The notes under the pieces: generated by a model
Seen by the model: only the letters and a program-made list of their open reading frames with translations
Told to the model about the DNA's origin: nothing
Database searches by the model: none
Program-made: the position numbers and the translations under genes
Assembly: GCA_930367205.1 (NCBI GenBank)
Contig: OV884009.1
Location: 91,657,189-91,721,188, forward strand
Length of the DNA: 64,000 nt
Direction: 5' to 3'
DNA from: Acanthosoma haemorrhoidale
Taxonomy: Eukaryota; Arthropoda; Insecta; Hemiptera; Acanthosomatidae
In this document: in pieces, positions 12,715-24,159 of the stretch
Layout of the letters: every line of letters starts with the position of its first letter
How positions within the stretch are numbered: the first letter of the stretch is position 1

Positions 12715-12853
12715 AGTGTACTTTTCAGCTGGCCATATGTTGCATCGGTTAAGTTGGTACAAAAAAAAGCTACCATGTTTGATCTTCCAACACTTCTTTC
12801 TAGTGCAATACCAACTTAACCGATGCAACATATGGCCAGTTGAAAAGTACACT
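12715..12853. repeat. Hairpin MITE with 45-bp terminal inverted repeats
   Basis: The left arm 12715-12759 (starting AGTGTACTTTTCAGCTGGCC) and the right arm 12809-12853 (ending AGTTGAAAAGTACACT) are inverted complements over 45 bases with one mismatch, a G/T wobble in RNA. The loop is 49 bases. Because of the symmetry both strands even encode the same peptide words. The layout fits a short non-autonomous DNA transposon. A transcript of either strand would fold into a long near-perfect hairpin. No transposase partner with these ends is in the window. Confidence 0.75.
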
Positions 12854-12859
12854 AGATTT

Positions 12860-15005
12860 TATATCCAAATGTCAAATCAAATTATACTATTCTACAATGC
12901 AGATCACTATTTTTTATACTAGAATTTGTGTGAAATTTAACCAAGCTACAAGAAATACAATGAATCAATTGTAAATAAATTTGTTTGTAGAATCTATATT
13001 TTTTACATATATAAATTTGTAACAAGGGGATATGAAAAAAAAAAAAAAACTAGATTTGATACTTTTACAAAAATACATGGGTCACGGATTTGACTCCAAA
13101 AAAATTTCTCAACCGGTAATTATGACAAAAGGATCACATGCTTTTAAACAATAGGACATATATATTAGTGATGGACAAGAAAATACGAGTAGCGAAGGAG
13201 CTAAAATAACAGGATTTATTAACTGAAGAATAAAGGCGAATCTAAAGAACGGAGAGTTGTGGGATTTTCTCAATCATTTCCTCCAATGGCTTGATCCCGG
13301 CTTGAATCTATCCGGATGCTAAAGCTCCCAAAGAAAAAAACTTGAGAGGGTTTACCAAGCGGCTTGTTCAGTAACTGCCAGCGTAGTTCAAAAATTCAAC
13401 AACATTAACTAATCTGAGGCTAAACCTTGACTAGTCCGTGTATGTGAATTTTCCTGCGAATGTTCCGAAGAAGTGTGAAATTGCAACAATAGGGTAATTG
13501 AGCACCTAACCAGCTCGTTAGTAATTTTTTAGTGCGATTTTTCCACGTCTTTAATTGAACCGTAACGTTTCAATAGGACTGTGAGAATAACATTATATTT
13601 TTGGAGAGTAATTGTAAAAATGAAATAATTTTTTTTTTCAAATAAAAGTTAAATTTGAGCTTGTATCTCGAATGAATTGCTTGTATTTCATTAGTTTTCC
13701 GAATTTTACACGGTATGAAAGATTGTTGATCTTATTATTTTCAATATTTGTAATGTTCTTACAAGCGTTTTTGTATATTTGTATTTATGTATGTTGTCTG
13801 TCTATGTCCATTTAATTACATGGTTAAAATTATATAAGGCTTTGTTGTTGATGATTTAGTAGCAGATGATAACATGCCATTTGTTTGTTTGTGTATTAAG
13901 GGTGGCGTTACTTGGTATTTAGGTGTCTGTGAAAATTAATTGTTTGTTCTCTAAGTGAGTCAGTTTACGATAATTAGTGTTCCATTGTTTAGTCTGTAAT
14001 TGTACCATGTTTAGTAATGATTAAGGTCAGTTCGAATTCACGCTTAGCGCTGTTCATGAATTAAACTCACGTTAGATTTTGCTGTAAGTATTACCATGCT
14101 ACGTAAACAAACGTTTGAGTATTACGCTGGTTACAAGGATGTTATAATAGCCCATTGTATTATATAATTTTTAATTTAAAGGATTTTTATATTTCATATG
14201 AGTCGAAGCATGAGTAACCGTAAGCTTAAAATGTACATCATCTGATTTATTGGTATAATATACCGCAGATGGTGTATATTTGAAAATTGATGAGCACCTC
14301 TTAATTACATATTTAGAGAAAAAATTGTTAAAAAATTTTCTATCAAACTTTAAAAAAAAAAATACCCATCACCTCCTTTTCTTTGCATCTCTGCGTGTGC
14401 TCCCACCATAGCCGTACAAATTATTGATACATATATATTTTAAAGATAATCCTGTATCGCTTCGATCTACAATGAGTATATTTTGGTTTATATACCATAG
14501 GACAAAATATAAAAATAAAAAATGAACCTTAAAATAATCAATCGTTCTATATTAACTAAGCCGCATCTTAAGGCATTGCTCTGAAGATGTGTCAGTATGT
14601 TAACCGTACTAATTTTCTATCATAGGACAGGACTTATTTATTTTATTTGATAAAATAAAATAAATATAGTAAATTTAATGTGGTCCCAGCAATTTCTTTA
14701 TATATATTTTTTTAAGTTATGAGCTCTATCGCTCAATTAATAGTTTCGTTACGGCGTTGAAACAAATTTTAATGATTTGTATACCCTAATTCATTCGATA
14801 TGATAGGAAAATATTTATTTCTTAGTTACAAGTAATTAACCCTTTAATATTTTGCATATGTTTTCTTCTGTTATTAGCATACCTTTGAAATCAGCTGAAA
14901 CATTCACGCAAAATGTTATTCCTCTAAATGAATTGTGACAAAAGTCAAAACACACTGTTAATGAAAGTTTTGAACAGTTTATGTAACTATAGCTTGAACA
15001 TATAG
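12860..15005. other. AT-rich unique DNA, nothing recognised
   Basis: No domain-bearing reading frame and no match to the repeat families of this window. Near 14580 a CTGAAGATGTGTC word faintly resembles the motif described at 17.5, 47.3 and 61.9 kb. Confidence 0.45.
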
Positions 15006-15008
15006 CAT

Positions 15009-15308
15009 CCTGGCAAGAAAAGTGACAACTCAAAAGATAGCAATATGGAGGTTAATTTACCCACCTGAGGGGCAAAACAAAAAAAAAACACGTGCTTTAG
15101 AAAAGCAAGAAAAGTGACATAACTCAAAGATCCCACATACAACGATATCCATATTACTATTCTTTAGAATATGATAGAATTTACCGACATAAATACTAAC
15201 CTGAAATTTGAAAGAAGCTTATATTATTTCAATATAAGTTTTATAGTATTCTTTAAGTTGATTTTTCTCAAATGCTGCAATTTGAGTTGTGTCATTCTTC
15301 TTGCCTGG
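15009..15308. repeat. Possible MITE with imperfect terminal inverted repeats
   Basis: The left end CCTGGCAAGAAAAGTGACAA (15009-15028, continuing ACTCAAA) and the inverted right end (15281-15308, TTTGAGTTGTGTCATTC, then TTCTTGCCTGG) pair over about 26 bases with small gaps. A third, direct copy of the motif (GCAAGAAAAGTGACATAACT) lies inside at 15105-15124. The roughly 300-bp span fits a small non-autonomous DNA element, or a sub-terminal repeat array of one. No target duplication was confirmed. Confidence 0.4.
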
Positions 15309-15885
15309 GTGTGGCTATGTTGCACATTGATATCTTCCAGATAAATTATTTGGCTGATAAAAAATACTGGTTAAAGTTGCAAAAACGTTAATAACAGTTT
15401 TAATAACTCAATGACACTTACTTAGGTTTTATGGTGTATTTTTTTATTTTTTCAAGTCAAATAGGACCTCTATATAAACCTTTACGTATCCATCTGGCAC
15501 AGAAGACTCACAAATACTAGAACAAATACACATACAGAAGAGTGACAATTGATCAGTTTTTAGAAACAACAGATCAACCATTGTTGAATAGTGAATTATT
15601 TTTGATTATAAATACCAAGTAGCATTTTAGAGTTTTTCATAGTCTTTTTAAAAATCAAAAAGTCTTTTGTCTCATGTTTATATTTCTACCTGTTGTTCTG
15701 TATATCAGTCTGTTTGTCTCTTCTAGCTTAGGTGTATCTTCTGCTATCCTAAAGATTTTACATTTTCCACGGGGGTCTCAATTGTCATAGGAATTATAGT
15801 CATTATAGCTCTCGTCTTAAACCACGATTAAGTGCCATTAGTTATTTAAGTGCCTTTAATGCCTCTCCAATTATTGGTTTTTATT
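15309..15885. other. Unique DNA, nothing recognised
   Basis: A/T-rich sequence with a TCTGTCTG-like stretch near 15700, a composition often seen in arthropod intergenic DNA. No gene. Confidence 0.45.
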
Positions 15886-15889
15886 TGTA

Positions 15890-17161
15890 CAGGCTGGCCA
15901 AAATGTCCGTTCGGTTTTTGTCCTCATGAAACTTCAAGCAGTTTAATATGTAGCTAACTTTAGTCCGTCCCTTGCGAGGGTGCTCTCGTCAGATACTAGA
16001 CACTTCAACGCAGTTTGACGCAAAATTCCGACAAGACTGATTGTATTTTGTGTGTTTAGGATCATCCTAAAAATAGAAAACCAAAAGGAACATCATCGGC
16101 ACCTCACGGTTTTTATTTAAAAAAAGGCAAGAAAGCAGTGGAAACTTGCAGGAAGATATGCGCTGTATACGGAGAGGATGCTGTTACAGAACGTGTGTGC
16201 CACAAGTGGTTTTCAAGATTTCAATCGGAAATTTTTCAGTTCAAGAAGCACCTTGCTCTGGCCGGCCAATTGAGATTAACAGTGACAAAGTGAAGGAACT
16301 AGTCGACACCAATCCCCGTTATACAACTAGGGAGATCGCAGTTATCCTCAAAATATCTAAATTGAGTGTTGAAAACCATCTGCATCAACTTGGCTACGTG
16401 AGCAGGCTAGATGTATGGGTTCTCCATCAACTTAGTGAGGCTTAACTCGCCCAAAGGATTTCCATCTGCAATTCGTTGCGGAAACGTGAATAAAACGATC
16501 TTTTTTTGAAGAGAATGATGACAGGCGAAGAAAAGTGGATTGTCTATAACAATGTGGAGTGCAAACACTCATGGAGGAAGCGCGGCAAATTACCACAAAC
16601 AACCCCCAAAGCAGGACTTCACCCAAAGAAGGTTATGCTCTCGATTTGGTGGGATTGGAGGGGTGTTGTCTTTTACGAACTTCTTCCCACGAACAGGACC
16701 ATCAATTCGGATTTGTACTTTGACCAGCTGGACAAATTAAATGCAGCGATCCACCAGAAGCATCCATAACTAGCCAACCTTTAGGGGATTGTCTTCGATC
16801 ACGCAAATGCCAGACCGCACACTTCTTTGCAGGCGCGGCAGAAGTTACTAGAGCTTGGCCGGGAAGTTTTGCCACACCCTCCATATTCGCCCGACCTTGC
16901 ACCTTCAGATTTCCACCTTTTTCGGTCTCTTCAAAATTCATTGAATGGACAGACCTTCAACACTGAAAAAGATGTAAAAATCCGCTTGGAAAATTTTTTT
17001 GCCAGTGAAGACAGGAAATTCTTTGAGCGTGGAATTATGAATCTGCCCATGAGATGGCAGAAGATACTGAAACGAAACGGCAATTATATCATTGATTGAA
17101 TAAATCGCTTTGTGTTTAAAAGTTGTGTCTTATTTTCGCTTAATAGTTAACTTTTTGCCTG
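15890..17161 (+). mobile_element. Mariner element (cecropia-like), inactive
   Basis: The left end, just after a TA dinucleotide, reads CAGGCTGGCCAAAATGTCCG and continues TTCGGTTTTT. This matches the terminal repeat style of cecropia-type mariners (GGTTGGCCAAAAAGTTCGTTCGG in relatives). The right end near 17161, read inverted, gives CAGGCAAAAAGTTAAC, a decayed partner. The span of about 1.27 kb is normal for a complete mariner, and the transposase gene fills the interior. It is one old insertion with internal damage but both ends roughly preserved. Confidence 0.85.
16016..17099 (+). pseudogene. Mariner transposase pseudogene
   Basis: The sequence encodes a mariner-family transposase in at least three frames. 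The N-terminal part with GRPIEINSDKVKELVDTNPR and YTTREIA (second helix-turn-helix) spans 16146-16445. EEKWIVYNN, TTPKAGLHPKKVMLSIWWDW and the NSDLYFDQLDKLNAA segment lie at 16506-16769. LPHPPYSPDLAPSD to the C-terminus lies at 16827-17099. A functional mariner uses a DD34D triad. Here the first Asp (normally GDEKW) reads Glu, the second (normally HDNAR) reads HANAR, and the third (SPDLAPSD) is kept. With the frame breaks this makes it clearly inactive. The close agreement with known family motifs makes the assignment firm. Confidence 0.92.
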
Positions 17162-19950
17162 TTCAGGTATGTTCAGGATTAAGGATGATATCCTTTTTCA
17201 AATTCGTATTTTTATACTCTTCTATATTACCTATTGTATTGGTAAATTCCAAAATAATTTTATAATTTATAAAATTCCTTTTTCGTTTCATGCAAATTTT
17301 GGTAAATTCCTTCTCTTATTTAGAACTTTTACTGGCACAGACAGAGTAACGTGGTTTCTTCTTGGGCAGTAATCTTTTTTCTCATTTCCATTTTTATAAA
17401 GAGGTTTCACACGCGGTCTTGAGAGTTTACCTATTCAATATCTAATGGTAGCTAACTATAAACAATGGTTTAAAGAAATTATATAATGCACACTCCTACA
17501 GATGCCTGAGTTGTCAAAACATTGACTGATGTAAAAACAAAAATAAATAATTAGAGAGACTCTAAAAAGCCTTTTTGGAAAAAAAAAATTCATGGTGTAA
17601 TAAGTGTTTCATTTAGTTTATATATAGAAGTGTCGTTATTTCAAATCTTTTAAATAATGAAAAAAATGGCAATACTCCTGTTGGGAGACTAGTAGTTTTT
17701 ATCTCTTTCAATAGGAAATTTTCAGCTTTTGGATATCGAAGATCACAAAAGAATATCAAATTGGCTCCAAGGTTTGATGATAACTTGTTTCATAAATGAA
17801 CACTTGTCCCGGCTGATTAAACCGCCGGCCTGGACGAAAGAATAATTGGAATTCTGTTGCGGTTTCAATCTAACCCTCTGGGCAAACAGTAATAAAACCT
17901 ACTTATTTAAGCCGGAGGGGTCTGAAAAAGAAATGGTTTTCAGATGAAACTAGGTTACACTGGGAAAGCTGCTAACAAATTGAATCCAATGGAAGTACCC
18001 GCTTGCCCTCCTCTGTAGACTGTACTGCCAATTGATTCTGTATTAATCGCGTTTCTTCTTGCCCTCCAATATATATATTATATTAAAATGTTCTTAAATT
18101 AAAATCGCCTTGAAGGGTAACCAGTGAGATAGTATAAAAACTGTAACTGTGGTCATATTTCGTTTAGGCCACAGACATTTATATTTCAATGATATTTTTA
18201 AGATAAAATTAAAGCCATTTATTAGAATGGGGTTGATTTAATGGTTTTTTTTTGTTGTTTAAATTATCTTTAAAGAGTGTTTACTGCTTGGACCAAGGAG
18301 TTACTCTTTAGACGTTTTGGGCACTTAAATGCGGAATCGAATCGGGTTGATACCGGATTTGCGAAACAAAAAAAGAACTTTTAGATCCACGCCCAAGCAG
18401 TTGTTAGACATCCGAAGCTTCTAATTCTCCTTTAATACTCACCTCCTTCCTTCCTACAATTCCTTTCTACCCAATGATTGTGACAGGACATGAAGCTAGA
18501 ACAATAGAAACTAAAGTAAGGAAATTCATTGTAGGATTTCCCACACCCTATTTTTATAAGTTTGAGAGCTAAGGAAAAGAATAAAAAAAAAAAAAAAAGG
18601 AAATTCATTCTGAAATGTCTCACTGCTAAATTGTCACATCGTTTGATTTTATATTGCAAAATTAACACCTCAAACACCAAATAAAATAACTTATAAAAAA
18701 TGTCTAAATAGGCCTATTTTTTTTTATGAAAGGGTATTGATTAATAAGCCCAAATGGAGAGGCTCTGCATTCGTTCAAGTAAGGGCTGGTCTTCTTTCGT
18801 CTGTCTATTAGAATGTTCTCTACGCTAGCTGTATTAATAGTAGTTCAATTGATTCAAAACTTTAAGTGTATTTTACAACGTTTCAAAATATGGTGTTTAG
18901 TTTATGGTAAAACTGCGAATCTGGAAATCTATTGCGAAATAAATTTTAAACCGAATTAACGTCTGTTCCAATAAGATTTTTCTAGTCCCAGGTGAGAACT
19001 ATTTAAGATTTAAAGTTCTAATATGTTTTAAAATCGGTATATAACTCTAAGTAGCAATGTATAAAAAAAACTCTTTATAAATAATTTGTGACTACTAACC
19101 CTTGGTCAACTAGGTGGATAAGATCCAAACCACAACACATATAAATATGTAATTATTAAAAATACTACTCTGGTAGTCCGTTGAAACAGGTCAATGAACT
19201 AGACACTTCCTACGAACGGTAACAAAAACATTTAGTTGTAGAGCGATACGAAAACGACTTGTTATAGTTAGCGCAGGCGCAGTACTCTGGTATATGTAGC
19301 AATGTGTCTCCCTTCACTTGGACTTAAGTAAATTTTCTTTCAGTTCCTCTTTCTTAGACCAAGAAAGTTGGTCAAGGTAAGTATAGTTTTTTTCTCTCCC
19401 TTTCTTATAGCCTGCGGTCTCTGTAATAGGTCACAACCTATACACCTTGTTTTTATCGTACTGGGTCGAATACCACCCAGCTTGGCTAGGAAACGGATAG
19501 ACAAACTTTTAATATCAAAGTTTGAAAAAAAGTTTGGGACCGATCAACCTGGCCTTTAAGCAGCAGGTAGAAGATGAAATGATATTTAACTTGTTAATTA
19601 CTTAGCAAATGGTAGTCTGTAGTAAGACATAGAAACGACGAAGTTCAGAAAATACAAAGCAGTTGAGAAGCCTAACGATGTTAGTTATCACCTACTGACT
19701 CTTTTGATATCAAAGAGCTTCTCGGATTAAACTATTCAAACCACCTTGTTAACTGTACCCTCGAACTTTGCTTGATGGTTGATTCATTTGCTTTTTATGT
19801 AAAACAATAAATACGAGTTTGCCTATTACGAAAAAAGACCATATCATAACAAACAATCAAACCAATGTCGCATAAAGTCAATGAAGAAAGGTGCGAACTA
19901 CACCTGTCACATTCCATTCGATATCACTTCTCACGTTCAATACTGTTTCA
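17162..19950. other. Mostly unique AT-rich DNA; small signals only
   Basis: No gene is recognised. Points noted: a short motif CAGATGCCTGAGTTGTCAAAAC near 17500 (see findings). A word CCCTATTTTTATAAG followed by TTTGAGAGCTA at about 18545-18575 recurs at about 25446-25472. A splice-like arrangement lies at 19335-19415, where TTTTCTTTCAG precedes 33 bases and GTAAGTATAG, with another pyrimidine tract plus AG 34 bases later. The following plus-strand frame to 19559 has no recognisable domain. Confidence 0.4.
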
Positions 19951-19954
19951 TACA

Positions 19955-20510
19955 TAGGTTTCCATCTGAAAATAATGCTGACTTGGAACCATCATACAAG
20001 GCCTAAAAGACAAGAATCAAGTTGAAGTTTTCGAAATTTACACTGATTACTTCAAAGAAGTTCTATTTCAAAACTAGAATACAAACAGTCCCTAAAACCT
20101 GGTTTGGACTCATTTGGGCTTAGGAGTAGAACTTTAGGAGGCAGCCTAACCTTCTTACATGAAACGGATCCAAAGTACTCTTAACTGTACTAAACGCCCC
20201 TTTCTACATTAAACACTCATCCTTTCACAGTGATATCCATGACCCAAGTGTCCTAGACCTTATATTCTAAGTCCCGGCAATGGTCATCATCCCCACTTCT
20301 AAGCGTCTGTGGCTCTCTTGCGCGGGAAGTTGATTCCGGCTCTTCCATCATCTTGCTGAGGGAATTGCCTTGGGAGTGGTGGGGGGGGGCTTCTGGACAT
20401 ATTCCGAAATATATATATTATATGAATGTGAATTGTAAGGAAGTATGAATGAATTCTTCAAATTAATAATTCTGTACAAGGAAATTATAATTTTACAAAT
20501 ATAGATTTTT
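19955..20510 (+). mobile_element. Strongly degraded JkA-related LINE fragment
   Basis: Weak remains of the ORF2 C-terminus can be followed: a LTWNHHTR-like stretch near 19980, then an arrangement like the family's SKVLRTIVNAP segment near 20165-20200 (CAAAGTACTCTTAACTGTAC). A 3' UTR with AAGCGTCTGTGGCTCTCTTG and a G-run near 20385 follows. Many substitutions and indels mark it as much older than the copies at 29, 40 and 54 kb. Confidence 0.5.
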
Positions 20511-21524
20511 ATATAAATAAAACAAAATGCCAAAACAACACTCGTTGTAGAATAAGAAAAACATATTTTTCCAACAAATTTTTGAATTGCGTAATCCACA
20601 AACAATAAATATGACTTTCAAATGTTTCTTATTTTCTTTGAAACGTTATCCAGCCAAGAAATAAATACGATTTAAATTTGTCCTAGACTGAGCCTGGAAC
20701 TGGTGGGAAGGTTTATTTTGATGGAATTTAATACGAGTAGGAAAGTTTCGTTAATTGTGAAACTTAGCTCTTCCCTAACGCTCACAAGGTCCCGGAGCTG
20801 TGCTTAATTTCCAGCTAAGAGTTTCTTCTGCAACCATTTAGTTTGGAACTAAGGCTTCCAGAGCAGCCCTTATGTTTTTCCCTAAGATTTTTTGAGGACC
20901 TCCTAACAAAGTTTGTGTCTGTTCACCTAGAGCTTCGCTTGGAACAATCTATAGTAAGAAAAGCACCCAGATTATTTGACAATCCACGCGTATCTGTACA
21001 GTATTTTGGTCTGTAAACTTATACTATTGCAGTAAAATTTAATATTGTGAAGTGGTTAGGTTATAATTAGGAAGATTTTAATGCGAACTGTCAACGGATA
21101 TCTAGAGGTACACCTTGACACGTTATTATCAAGCAGCAATGGACAAAACGTCCCCAAATTTTAACAAGTAATCCATATTTAACCACAAAAAAAACTAAAA
21201 TCGTACAAATCTGCGATCCAACCTATATCAGTGTAAGATTATCCAGCCAAATCAGTAAAAAAAACACCAAAAGTTCAAAATAAATGTCCCAGAATAACAA
21301 CCAACTACCGATGATACACCAGAATTGGATGTAACTATGCAATAATAGACCAAGCTACACAATGTATGTTTTAAGTGTGTAGCGACCGCTAACAACATAA
21401 GATAAATCACCCTCTACTCTATTGTAAATTAGTTATAATATGTCGTAAATTAAATTAAACAAATGCAACTAATATTACCAAAACACATCACCAACGTCAT
21501 ATCAGCGCAAATATTGTAATAAAT
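20511..21524. other. Unique DNA, nothing recognised
   Basis: No coding or repeat signal that I can support. Confidence 0.45.
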
Positions 21525-22250
21525 AACAATAAATGACGTAGCTGCTGATGAGTTCAGAGGCAGCCAGGTAGTCCAGCTCTGGTCAGGCCCCTTACAAGCT
21601 TACCAGCTATCCAGCGGCCAGGCCTGCAATAAAATTGGCCAAAATAAAACCCCAGCTCATTGGCTGCTTTAGGCTATATACATCCCCTAGTTTTAGCCGA
21701 CAATTCATTCAAGCTATTCACCTCTGGACTGGTACTTGCAGCTGCACTGATGTTTCAGTATTTGGCCTAATCATTTATGAAAACCTTCTATCCTACCCTC
21801 GCTATGTTTTAGTCTAGCGTTCTCAGACCCCACACCTTCCTAGTGGGATTATCCGCCTTCGTTTTGCCAAAGCTGGGACATCCTTCGACGGTTTCTGGGG
21901 TCCTACAGACTTTACCTAATAGCGTCTCCCCCAGCGATCCAGTCTGCCTCTCTCCGGTTCACACTAACCATAGGGATCCGGATGGTTTTCGCCTACCCTT
22001 AGATACCGAGTGTGAATTCCTGGTCATTCCAAGACCACAAAAACCACCTACAATACTTACCATGTACCTCTTATCCTGAACCTACTGCACTGAGGGGGCA
22101 CATACCTATCAGATATGGAGTCATATCTACTGATAGCTCAGTAGTAAGACCTTCATCAAGCAATCATCTAGGTCACATAGCCTATTCACTTCTCACTCCG
22201 TCACCAGAGCAACTAGACCACCCTCGTGACGAACTGACAGAGTGATTTGA
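21525..22250 (+). repeat. Family-P repeat, copy 3, with type-I 5' module
   Basis: This is the most complete type-I copy. It starts near AATAAATGACGTAGCTGC, runs through GGCCAAAATAAAACCCC and a promoter-like GGCTATATACATCCCC with a downstream TTCATTC, then joins the shared body at TATGTTTTAGTC (21804). In the body, the frame from 21843 is open for 78 codons and contains RLPLDTECEFLVIPRPQK, matching frames in copies 4 and 5. The 3' part ends in an ACCCTCGTGACGA-like word also seen in copy 1. The class is uncertain: an LTR, or a 5' UTR of an unknown retroelement. Confidence 0.75.
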
Positions 22251-23245
22251 CTTTTTACTAACAGCCTTCCTAGTATAGGTACATGTTTTTGTTTAATGGT
22301 AGAAAAAAACAAAAACAGATCTCTTTGTAAGCGCTGTATAATAATAATTAAAAACTTGCTGTTGTAAAACGAAAATAATCGTATATATGAATTAATGACC
22401 CTTGTGGTTGACATCCCCTAAAAACATTTATAACAGTTCACACTTATGAGTTAAATATTGGTGTTATGATCACATAATGTAATCCGACCAGCACTTTGAT
22501 ATAAAAGTTATATGTATACTATAATATCGTTTAATCTGTTACCTGCTTGATATTTTATGAATTTCGTCGATTTATGTTTTAGTATATGTTTACTCATTGC
22601 ATAAAACTAACTTTCTGTCACTTGGTCTACCATTTCATAGCTACATCGAGTAAAAAGATGCATGACGAGTTGAATGTTCCTTTTATTAAAAAATTGTATT
22701 GCACTAATTTTTTTTTTTTTTTAGAACTGCTCCACCTTTACTGACCCAATAAATTATGTTAGGGGTAGACATCACTTGAAGAGCATTATTACGGAAATAC
22801 AGGCGAAAAAATAAAGAGGTGGATAAAAGTGGAACCTCACCCTTCGGGCTCATTAATACGTCGAATCAATGAAATGACTGACTCCTTGGATTCAAGATAA
22901 AAAATACCAGCAATACGGGATATGCTGGAGATGATGTTTTCAATTTTCATTGGGCAATATTCATGGGAGGGTTCTGGGGGTAGCAGGTGCACCGGGGGCA
23001 GCCGCGAGGGGCGGAGTCTTATATACAGCGGTATTATAGGGGCGAGCTCGCTTCTTTGCCAGGGTAGTCCCTTCTTGGCGAATAACTGTGATTTGTAGTT
23101 CCGTAGCTACCGAATCAGGCCGACCTAGTCCCGCCTCAATATGCATACATAAGGCAGAAACATGTTCCTATTCTTTCCAGTAGCAATTCACAAGCTTCCA
23201 TAATATGGTGTATAAAAATTTTTAATGAAATCCTATGTGTAACAC
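22251..23245. other. Unique DNA with a GC-rich promoter-like block at 22960-23150
   Basis: Mostly A/T-rich, but 22960-23150 is locally GC-rich with several CpGs, a GGGGCGGAG box and two TATA-like words (CTTATATACAG and GTATTATAGG). A 61-codon minus-strand frame crosses it without a recognisable domain. It could be a promoter or another TE terminus; nothing adjacent identifies a gene. Confidence 0.35.
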
Positions 23246-23249
23246 AGGT

Positions 23250-23690
23250 AAGGAATCCGTCGAATTCACAACGGCGATCCTCTACTTGATAGAATCGTAG
23301 AAAAAAACCTACAAACGAACAAAATTTGCATTACTAATTGACACGGGTGTACGGACTAAAGCTGTGGGGTCACATATTCCAATTCAAAGCCCTCAGAACT
23401 TTAGCCCTTTTTTCTAAATCACACACCCCTTCACAATGATCACTACAAAACTACAGTCTTCGACCTAATTACCTCAAGATTTTTCGAATTCAATTAAAAC
23501 CATTCCACTCATCAGAAACCTAAAGTCAACACTTTCTTATGTAGGATCACTCATTTCTTTCTCGTGCCTTAAGTGACACTGTCCTCGTGATCAATTACTA
23601 ATAGATAGCTACGTGATGAGGCCTTGGTACTTCCCACTATTACCACTCATGTCCTGATCATCTGTGGAACGTCTTATGAAAATAAGATTA
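23250..23690 (+). mobile_element. Degraded JkA-related LINE fragment
   Basis: A faint ORF2 C-terminal signal (YGLKLWGH-like near 23350, then LRTL-like near 23390) and a tail with TCACTCATTTCTTT, CGTGATGAGGCC and CATGTCCTGATCATCTGTGG follow the order of the JkA ORF2 end and early 3' UTR. It has too many differences for a confident subfamily call. Confidence 0.45.
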
Positions 23691-24159
23691 AATTAAAATT
23701 TGTAGATAAAGAATAATTTTAAAAAGTTTACATTACGTATGTTTACATCGAACCAGTGCGATGAATAAATCACATTGTATAATATATATTGAGACGTACT
23801 GGGTTTTTGGTTTTACAAAATCCAAGTAAGTAACTACGAACTAAGATTACCTTCATATTGAGCGGTTATTGTTAAGTATAATAAAGTTATAAGTTAAAGT
23901 AAGGTGATTATAAGAAGTCAGTGTGATATAATAATAGAATAAATATTGAAGGCATAATAAGCTTTTAGTCAGACTAACCAACAAAGGAAAATTAGTTGTA
24001 TGAACAGAATAAAGGAACAAATGAACCCGCTACTCAAGGAACTATCAATGAACAATAATTAAGATACCAAGTACGAGTTAAAACAATCATTTTTGAACAA
24101 CAATTACTGTATTGTTGTATTAACAAGTCAATTATAAAAGTAAAAGTCAATTATTTCCT
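23691..24159. other. AT-rich DNA, nothing recognised
   Basis: A/T-rich flank upstream of the JkB insertion. No feature. Confidence 0.45.
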
